From assembly GCA_943736015.1 (NCBI GenBank), contig OX031062.1, positions 52,254,962 to 52,318,961 on the forward strand: a stretch of 64,000 nucleotides of DNA. The letters are read 5' to 3'. Positions 58,688 through 64,000 of the stretch are shown piece after piece. Under the pieces are notes generated by a model that saw only the letters and a list, made by a program, of their open reading frames with translations, had not been told where the DNA came from and made no database searches. Position numbers and translations under genes: made by a program. The stretch is from Tridacna crocea (lineage: Eukaryota; Mollusca; Bivalvia; Cardiida; Cardiidae). Position 1 is the first letter of the stretch. The number at the start of each line of letters is the position of its first letter.

Positions 58688-58865
58688 GTACCTGACAACA
58701 AAATTTTTGACCAACTCCAAATGAAACCATTTGCGGACAAAAAAAATTTTGAATATGTTGTCTCTGAAAGGGTATAAAATATTGTGGGAACAGCAGAAAG
58801 GCAGCATTTTCTCCTTATCTCATTGTTTTTTTTTTCCAAAAGCAATCTTGCCTAGGGTTGTTGGC
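58688..58865 (-). mobile_element. Family H MITE, decayed
   Basis: GACCAACTCCAAATGAAACC and GGGAACAGCAGAAAGGCAGC; tip deleted. Confidence 0.6.
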
Positions 58866-58917
58866 ACACATATTTCCATAGAAAAAGGTTTGAATGAACA
58901 GGTCTATTTTGTTTGTT

Positions 58918-59146
58918 TTAACTCTTTACCACACGAGAAAATTTTAGACTGGTCCAAATTGAAAGCATTTGCAGACGACGAAATAAAGGTGACTGAAAAA
59001 TTGAAATTTGTTCTGGGAAGGTTAGAAAACACTGTGGGAAAAGGAGAAAACGCTGGTTACCAGCATTTTCTCCTTTTCCCACAGTGTTTTCAAAAGGCTT
59101 CTTTCTCGGGGGCGTCAAAAGTAGGGATTGGGTGGAAATGGGTTAA
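58918..59146 (-). mobile_element. Family H MITE, type A core, 229 bp
   Basis: Near-consensus copy in the ACTGTGGG version with one tip change (AAAACGCTGG). Confidence 0.92.
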
Positions 59147-59184
59147 ACTATCAAGGCTGAAATAAACCACATACTAGCACTTGC

Positions 59185-59328
59185 AACTCTTTACAAAATG
59201 ATAAAATTTTGGACCAGTCAAAATTGAGAGCATTTGCAGAGGACAAAATAAATGTGAATCAAAAATTGAAATTTGATTCGGGAAGGGTAGAAAACACCGA
59301 AAGTTGTGATTGTACAGTAAAGAGTTAA
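59185..59328 (-). mobile_element. Family H MITE with hairpin deleted
   Basis: Both arms present, but GGTAGAAAACACCGAAAGTTG joins them directly: the hairpin and about 20 bases beyond it are gone. Confidence 0.8.
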
Positions 59329-59489
59329 CAGTATTTATAAGTCTGTCAATGATTGCTAGAGACAAAATATTAATTGTGTGGTATTTTTATTTCGTAACGG
59401 TGATAAATAAAAACAGTATTATTCTTCTGAGATTGACATACAATGTAACTATGTAGTTATGAATTTACAAGGTTCATTGTCAATAAAGA

Positions 59490-59644
59490 TTTTCTGTAGG
59501 CTTTTATGTAATACTTGAAAATCATGACAAATTGTAACAGAGGTTGTGTGATCTTACGAACAAAGTCTGAAACAAAGAAACAAATGAATAAATGCATAGC
59601 TGAAGTGAAATACAAACTGCCTCTGGCGGGATTCAAACCCATGA
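59490..59644 (-). mobile_element. tRNA-derived SINE fragment
   Basis: CTCTGGCGGGATTCAAACCC is an inverted B box; the flanking ATACAAACTGC matches 1500-1655. Confidence 0.6.
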
Positions 59645-59670
59645 CAGACAAATATCCTTGGTTTTGAAGA

Positions 59671-59898
59671 TTAACTCATTACCAAATGACAATATTTTAG
59701 GTTTGTCCAAATCGAAAGCATTTGCAGATGACAAAATAAAAGTGACTGAAAATTTGAATTTGTTTTGTGAAGGGTAGAAAACATTGTAGGAAAAGGAGAA
59801 AATGCTGGTTACCAGCATTTTCTCCTTTTCCCACAATGTTTTTCTAAAGGCTCCTTCTCGGGATTGTCAAAAGTAGGAATTGTGTAGTAACGGGTTAA
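59671..59898 (-). mobile_element. Family H MITE, type A core
   Basis: TTAA ends; hairpin with one stem mismatch (ATTGTAGGAAAAGG). Confidence 0.9.
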
Positions 59899-59983
59899 AA
59901 GACCAATATCTTAAACACTGAGCCAAAGAGATATTTCTCCAATGCAGCGGGTCAGGTAGAAATTGCAAATATTGGGTTTTTAC

Positions 59984-60347
59984 CATTCTCGGATACCCCA
60001 GGGTCTCTCTATTTGCTACGCTACATCGACCCCTGGGACAATTAGTTGAATTTCCTTCGCTTTACCGCTGGCCGAATGCTGGTTTTTCATTGGCTCCATC
60101 ATCATTTTATGATGGGCGAGTGTACTGTACGCTATGACGTTTCGTATCGATTTTCGGCGGCTCGCTTTACCGCTGGCCGAATGCTGGCTTTTCATTGGTT
60201 CTATCGTCATTTTGTGATGGGCGAGTGGACTGTACGGTATGACGTTTCGTATCGATTTTCGGCGGCTGATTCAAAGTTTTATTAGTCAATTGTCCCAGGG
60301 TCGATGTAGTGTAGCAAATAGGGAGACCCCGGGGTATCCGAGGATGG
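59984..60347. mobile_element. MITE with ~60-bp TIRs and an internal 105-bp tandem duplication
   Basis: Left CTCGGATACCCCAGGGTCTC ... TCGACCCCTGGGACAATTAG; right CAATTGTCCCAGGGTCGATG ... GGGGTATCCGAGGATGG. Between them are two 105-bp units (60058 and 60163) beginning CGCTTTACCGCTGGCCGAAT. No coding capacity. Confidence 0.88.
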
Positions 60348-60375
60348 GTTTTTACTATCAAATTGAAAATTTCAT

Positions 60376-60602
60376 TTAACTCTGTACCAAACGACAAATT
60401 TATAGACTGGCCCAAATTGAAAGCATTTGCAGACAACAAAATAAATGTGACTGAAAAATCGAAATTTGATTTGGGAAGGGTAGAAAACATTGTGGGAAAA
60501 GGAGAAAATGCTAGTTACCAGCATTTTCTCCTTTTCCCACAATGTTTTTAAAAGGCTTCTACCCTGGGGTCATCAAAAGTCGTCATTGTGGTAAAGGGTT
60601 AA
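60376..60602 (-). mobile_element. Family H MITE, type A core
   Basis: Starts 29 bp after the 60-bp-TIR element; hairpin with GCTAGTTACCAGC. Confidence 0.9.
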
Positions 60603-60622
60603 GTAATTTAGCAGGATAAGAT

Positions 60623-60852
60623 TTAACTCTTTACCAAACAATCCCGGGTTTTCACGATCCTGTGAAAGAAGCCATCTGAAAACATTGTGGGAAAAGGAGA
60701 AAATGCTGGTAACCAGCATTTTCTCCTTTTTCCCACAATGTTTTTACCCTTCCCAACACAAATTTCAATTTTCAAGTTGCATTAATTTTGTTGTCTGCAA
60801 ATGCTTCCAATTTGGACAAGTCTTAAAATAATGCTGTTTGTTAAAGAGTTAA
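60623..60852 (+). mobile_element. Family H MITE, type A core
   Basis: Full copy 20 bp upstream of the NDUFAF3-like stop codon on the map, i.e. within or just after that gene's 3' untranslated region. It may be transcribed as a hairpin there (inference). Confidence 0.9.
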
Positions 60853-60872
60853 TGGGTACAGAGTCAACTGTT

Positions 60873-61466
60873 TCACTTTGTTGTTGAGGGATTGTTACCC
60901 TTATCACTTGTCTCTTTATTATCTTTATCTGACTCTTCCACTACATCAGTCTTTTGTCTGCTTACAGTAGTGGCCACATCAGTATCGCCCTGCCAATTTA
61001 CATCTAATGGTGATCTTGCTACCCTAATTTCTTTAAAATCCTGATCTTTGTACTCCTTTACATAAGTTTTTGGGTCAACTTCAGGATCCTCAGAGTAATC
61101 TGATTTAGTCACATATCTGATTCCACTTGATGACGGGGGGTTATCTGTAGGTTGCTTTTTGGCTTGTACATTTCTATCAGTTGACTCTACAGCTTTTGCA
61201 GTTGTCAAACTTTTTTCATCAGGTCTTTTCCAATATCTGGCTTTGTTCAGATATACTTCAAAACCTTCTTCAAATTCCTTGTCGTCTCTTAATAGCTTTT
61301 TATCTTCTTCCTCCTCACTTTCCAATCTTGCTCTAAAGTCCACCTCCTCAAGATGCTTCTTGATCTCCGAAGATAAACTGTCTTGGATGTTACTTGGTGG
61401 AATAAGGGCTGCTGCCACCCAGCGTTGTTCTGCACACAGGAAGTTGAAAGTAGGAATTGCTTTTTC
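60873..61466 (-). CDS. NDUFAF3-like (Mth938 domain) last exon with acidic C-terminal extension
   Basis: On the minus strand, acceptor CCATATAG leads into EKAIPTFNFLCAEQRWVAAA and LIPPSN, the hallmark C-terminal segment of the Mth938/NDUFAF3 family (NxxATFNFL...GAALIPP). The phase matches the upstream exon. NDUFAF3 is a mitochondrial assembly factor of respiratory complex I. Known members end soon after ALIPP; here the frame runs about 170 more residues: a charged helical stretch (EIKKHLEEVDFRARLESEEE), then Lys/Asp/Ser-rich disordered sequence to TGA at 60873-60875. The extension is either lineage-specific or marks a diverged paralogue. No close poly(A) signal was evident. Confidence 0.82.
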   Translation of the reverse strand, partial: EKAIPTFNFLCAEQRWVAAALIPPSNIQDSLSSEIKKHLEEVDFRARLESEEEEDKKLLRDDKEFEEGFEVYLNKARYWKRPDEKSLTTAKAVESTDRNVQAKKQPTDNPPSSSGIRYVTKSDYSEDPEVDPKTYVKEYKDQDFKEIRVARSPLDVNWQGDTDVATTVSRQKTDVVEESDKDNKETSDKGNNPSTTK

Positions 61467-61576
61467 CTATATGGAAGATTTATTGATATGCGTAACAAAA
61501 TCATAAGAAACTTAGACATAACTCTAGCCACACTGAAAACATCTGCTGGAACAAAAATGAATGAGGCCGATGTTAA

Positions 61577-61787
61577 TCCGTAACCACACTACAAAATTGT
61601 AGACCCTTTTAAATCCAAAGCATTATGCAGGTGCAAAATTTAACGTTGCTAAATCTGTGGAAGATATACTAAAAGGGTAGAAAACATTGTGGAAAAAGAA
61701 AATGCTGGTTATCAGCATTTTCCCACAATGTTTTTGAAAGTCCTGTTTCTCAAAGTCTTCAAGTCTGCATTGTGAAGGAAAGGGTTA
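61577..61787 (-). mobile_element. Family H MITE, shortened stem
   Basis: In the NDUFAF3-like intron. AAAAAGAAAATGCTGGTTATC / AGCATTTTCCCAC lacks the GGAG/CTCC block symmetrically. Confidence 0.78.
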
Positions 61788-61804
61788 AAGGATTTGTTTT
61801 TCAC

Positions 61805-61935
61805 TGAATTTAAAACCATTGTTGGAACAGGAGAAAATGCTGTTACGTATTCAACATCATTCCTCCTTTCCGACAATATTTCAAAATGTTTTTTCTGAAT
61901 GTAATTAAAAGTCGACATTGTATGACGGTTAAAAT
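61805..61935. mobile_element. Family H MITE, decayed
   Basis: AAAACCATTGTTGGAACAGG and TTAAAAGTCGACATTGTATG remain. Confidence 0.55.
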
Positions 61936-62030
61936 AATTCATCATGGAACTATTTAGGCAAAAGCTGGCAAACTATCAGTGAAAAAAAGAAAACGACTGT
62001 AAAAAAAAAAAATGTCTCAATGGTATTTGC

Positions 62031-62259
62031 TTAACCCTTTACCATACAATCTTGACTTTTAACAACCTTATAAAATACAACTTTAGAAAACATTGTGGAA
62101 AAAGGAGAAAATGCTGGTAACCAGCATTTTCTCCTTTTCCCACAATGTTTTCTTCCCTATGAAAGACAAATGTCATCATTTGAGCCACCCTTGATTAATG
62201 GTCTGCAAATGCTTTCAACTTGGACAAGTCCAAAATTTTCTTGTGTGGTAAAGAGTTAA
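62031..62259 (+). mobile_element. Family H MITE, type A core, 229 bp
   Basis: Near-consensus copy inside the NDUFAF3-like intron. Confidence 0.92.
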
Positions 62260-62289
62260 TGGACTATTTAGCCTTCTCTATATATGATG

Positions 62290-62498
62290 AAATGTTAAGA
62301 CTGTCATTGTTGAAAGGATTTGCAGACTTCAAAAACATAAAAATTGGGGATTGTATAAAGAAAAAATGTTTTTAATATGATAGGAAACATTGTAGGAAAA
62401 GGAGAAAATGCTAGTAACCAGCGTCTTCTCCTTTTCCCACTTTTTCAAAAGGCTTCTTTGTTGTGGTGATTGAATGCTAGAGTTTCACCAATGTTTAA
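62290..62498 (-). mobile_element. Family H MITE, decayed, chained
   Basis: AGGATTTGCAGACTTCAAAA, core GCTAGTAACCAGCGTCTTCT; its end TTAA is the start of the next copy. Confidence 0.65.
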
Positions 62499-62724
62499 TC
62501 CTTTATCACAGAATCCAAACTTTTAATGATCCTGAAAAAGAAACCTTCTAAAAACATTGTAGGAAAAGAAGAAAATGCTGGTAACCAGCATTTTCTCTTT
62601 TTTCCCACAATGTTTTCTGCCCTTCCCAAAACAAATATCAATTTTTCAGTCACTTTTGCTTTATCGTCTGTAAAAGCTCTCAATTTAGGCCAGTCTAAAA
62701 TTTTGTTGTTTGGTAAAGAGTTAA
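62495..62724 (+). mobile_element. Family H MITE, type A core
   Basis: TTAA ends; ends about 42 bp from the NDUFAF3-like exon (the intron side of its donor). Confidence 0.9.
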
Positions 62725-62766
62725 TGCATCTGGTCATAGGGGCAGGTCTGACATCAATATACTTAC

Positions 62767-62867
62767 TGTAGTTAGGATCTCAAAGTTTATGTTGTTTTCC
62801 CTCAAATATTTAATCACTTCTTTACTAACTGTGGCTTTTTCTGAGCCAGTCCCAATCAAAAGAATGT
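62767..62867 (-). CDS. NDUFAF3-like, internal exon (partial gene)
   Basis: On the minus strand, acceptor TTTTCTTACAG and donor GTAAGT, 101 bp, starting in phase 1. Reads ILLIGTGSEKATVSKEVIKY then LRENNINFEILTT, matching the IGTG...L...GI.VEV segment of the Mth938 fold. It joins the last exon in frame across a 1.3-kb intron that holds several MITEs. Upstream exons (mitochondrial targeting and N-terminal half of the domain) were not found before the window edge at 64000. Confidence 0.82.
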
Positions 62868-62900
62868 CTGTAAGAAAAAAAGAGGTCTGTGAGTTTGTGT

Positions 62901-63129
62901 TTAACTCTTTCCCACATAATCCTGACTTTTAACAACCCTGAAAAAGAAGCCTTTTGAAAACATTGTGGGAAAAGGAGAAAATGCTGGTAACCAGCATTTT
63001 CTCCTTTTCCCACAATGTTTTCTAATCTATCAAGGACAAAATTTGCAAGTTGAACCACATTGAAATTGTCCTCTGCAAATGCTTTCAATTTGGACCAGTC
63101 TATTATTTTGTTGTGTGGTAAAGAGTTAA
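62901..63129 (+). mobile_element. Family H MITE, type A core, 229 bp
   Basis: Perfect hairpin. Starts 33 bp upstream (gene sense) of the acceptor of the NDUFAF3-like internal exon. Confidence 0.92.
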
Positions 63130-63162
63130 ATGCCATTTTAAACATTAATTCAATTATAGCTG

Positions 63163-63470
63163 AGCCCTGGTGGCTCAGTCATTAGCAAAGAGTACTTGAG
63201 AACTGGTCGCTGGTTGGATTCCCTGCTTGGCAAATTTCTTCACCAGGACTAATAATAATCATCACTTCAGGATTCATGCTTCTCTCATCAATGACCATTT
63301 TGTTTTGATGATGGTTATGTGGGAACGCAGCCAGTGTCTTAGAATGTTGTTTGGAGTACTGATAAAAAATACAATCCAGGAAGGCATGGATAGATGCACT
63401 GGCCATCACAATATAACTGAAATAATGATGTTAGAAACAACACAATCCGTGCTGTCCTGGAGTTTCTATT
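63163..63470 (+). mobile_element. tRNA-derived SINE
   Basis: GGTGGCTCAGTCATTAGC (A box) and CTGGTTGGATTCCCTGC (B box), then GGCAAATTTCTTCACC and the GCATGGATAGATGCACTGGC tail. An inverted relative lies at 63540-63672. Confidence 0.65.
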
Positions 63471-63539
63471 ACCAATAATACTGCACAAGCCACTGGAGGC
63501 TTTCCTATAGAACTATCATGGAAGAAAAGATCAGTGGTG

Positions 63540-63672
63540 AGGAGGAATGAATCCTGTTGCAATAACTATTATCAGTCCTCAGAAAGAAATTTGCCGAGCT
63601 CCGGATTCAAACCAGCGCCCCTGATTTCAAGTACTTTATGTGATTGGCTGCACTACCCAGCTTGGTAGTCAC
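63540..63672 (-). mobile_element. tRNA-derived SINE head, inverted
   Basis: On minus: ACCAAGCTGGGTAGTGCAGC and GCTGGTTTGAATCCGGAGCT. Closest to 2860-3005. Confidence 0.6.
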
Positions 63673-63693
63673 AAAAATCAGACAAGTACTAGT

Positions 63694-63984
63694 AGTTGCC
63701 AGCATTTTCTCCTTTTCCCACAATGTTTTTTAAAGGCTTATTTCTCAGGGTCATCAACAGTAAGGATTGTGTCTAAGGAAGATGGCTTTTGAAAACTATG
63801 GGAAAATAAGAAAACACCACTATCTAGGAAAAGTAAAAAAAAATGCTTGGCACAAACACTCTTTCCTTTTTCAAACATTTGTATCAACTCAAATAGACAT
63901 TCTGTCATTATAGGGCATTTCCACCCTTCCCTACAATGTTTTGAAAACTCATTTTCTTGGAGACTGTTTGGTAAATGGTTTAAG
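63694..63984. mobile_element. Family H MITE half copy plus a decayed copy
   Basis: 63694-63775 is a half copy broken at the dyad centre (TTGCCAGCATTTTCTCC). 63780-63984 is a worn copy ending GTTTGGTAAATGGTTTAAG. Confidence 0.6.
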
Positions 63985-64000
63985 TACATGTATATATGAA

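Noticed and set aside
58369-58845. 158-codon open frame on minus
   Set aside because: Its first part is translated from a decayed MITE, and the rest shows no domain, splice or composition signal of coding sequence.
60046-60285. 79-codon frame with repeated RFTAGRMLxFHW
   Set aside because: It is simply the duplicated 105-bp unit of the 60-bp-TIR element read in frame; the minus-strand frame there is the same artefact.
129-63129. Family H hairpins as microRNA genes
   Set aside because: The stem looks like a precursor, but no expression evidence is available and the near-perfect 33-bp pairing in dozens of copies fits a MITE better. Kept only as a testable idea.
2860-63672. Functional tRNA genes at the tRNA-like sequences
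   Set aside because: A and B boxes are present, but the cloverleaf stems are poor and each is attached to a longer repeated body, so they are SINEs.
129-63984. Regularly recurring palindromes resembling CRISPR repeats
   Set aside because: They are TTAA-bounded transposable elements in both orientations with no fixed spacers, in a eukaryotic genome.

Overview
The window is AT-rich animal nuclear DNA, most likely from a lophotrochozoan and probably a bivalve mollusc. That view rests on the gene content (a spliced ciliary gene, an NDUFAF3-like gene, an insect/mollusc-type GMC oxidoreductase) and on repeat styles common in bivalve genomes: elements bounded by GCTCACCTGAG / CTCAGGTGAGC, TCCG-rich elements with TGCTCCCCG ends, and tRNA-derived SINEs. 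The species cannot be fixed from sequence alone. No CRISPR, rRNA or intact tRNA gene was seen.

Three genes are supported. (1) An intronless GMC-family FAD oxidoreductase on + at 12592-14352. (2) A large split gene on + from 23153 to 56460. I assembled 20 coding exons with fully consistent splice phases; they encode 941 residues. The start MFKNEFQ and the following domain identify it as the CFAP20-domain protein CFAP20DC (C3orf67 family). It has a long disordered middle and an OCRE-like tyrosine-rich C-terminus. A candidate poly(A) signal lies at 56750. (3) The 3' part of a minus-strand gene at 60873-62867: an NDUFAF3/Mth938-domain protein with an unusual acidic C-terminal extension of roughly 170 residues, whose 5' exons lie beyond the right edge. 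Genes 2 and 3 converge.

Almost everything else is repeats. The dominant one is a short inverted-repeat transposable element, here called family H. It is flanked by TTAA, has CCCTTTACC / GGTAAAGGG ends, and carries a 33-bp-armed, nearly perfect central hairpin centred on GGTNACC. Many copies are exactly 229 bp from TTAA to TTAA. I count about 85-90 complete, decayed or partial copies, covering roughly a quarter of the window by hand tally. They occur in three core types (A, B, C), in both orientations, sometimes head-to-tail sharing one TTAA, and close to many splice sites of CFAP20DC. Because it has TTAA targets and CCC...GGG ends, I infer mobilisation by a piggyBac-like transposase; no transposase is present here.

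Layout: 1-12.4 kb is intergenic repeat (fold-back elements, a ~549-bp element, a ~400-bp element, the first TCCG element). 12.6-14.35 kb is the GMC gene. 14.4-20.4 kb is further repeats (G-tract elements, second ~549-bp and TCCG copies). 20.4-23.1 kb is the probable upstream region of CFAP20DC. 23.15-56.46 kb is CFAP20DC, whose introns also hold a 145-bp tandem-repeat element (39.67-41.87 kb), SINEs, a 27-bp-TIR element (49.24-50.37 kb) and a 163-bp tandem element carrying a second TTAA MITE. 56.5-60.9 kb is intergenic and includes a MITE with ~60-bp TIRs and a 105-bp internal duplication. 60.87 kb to the end is the NDUFAF3-like gene and its repeats.
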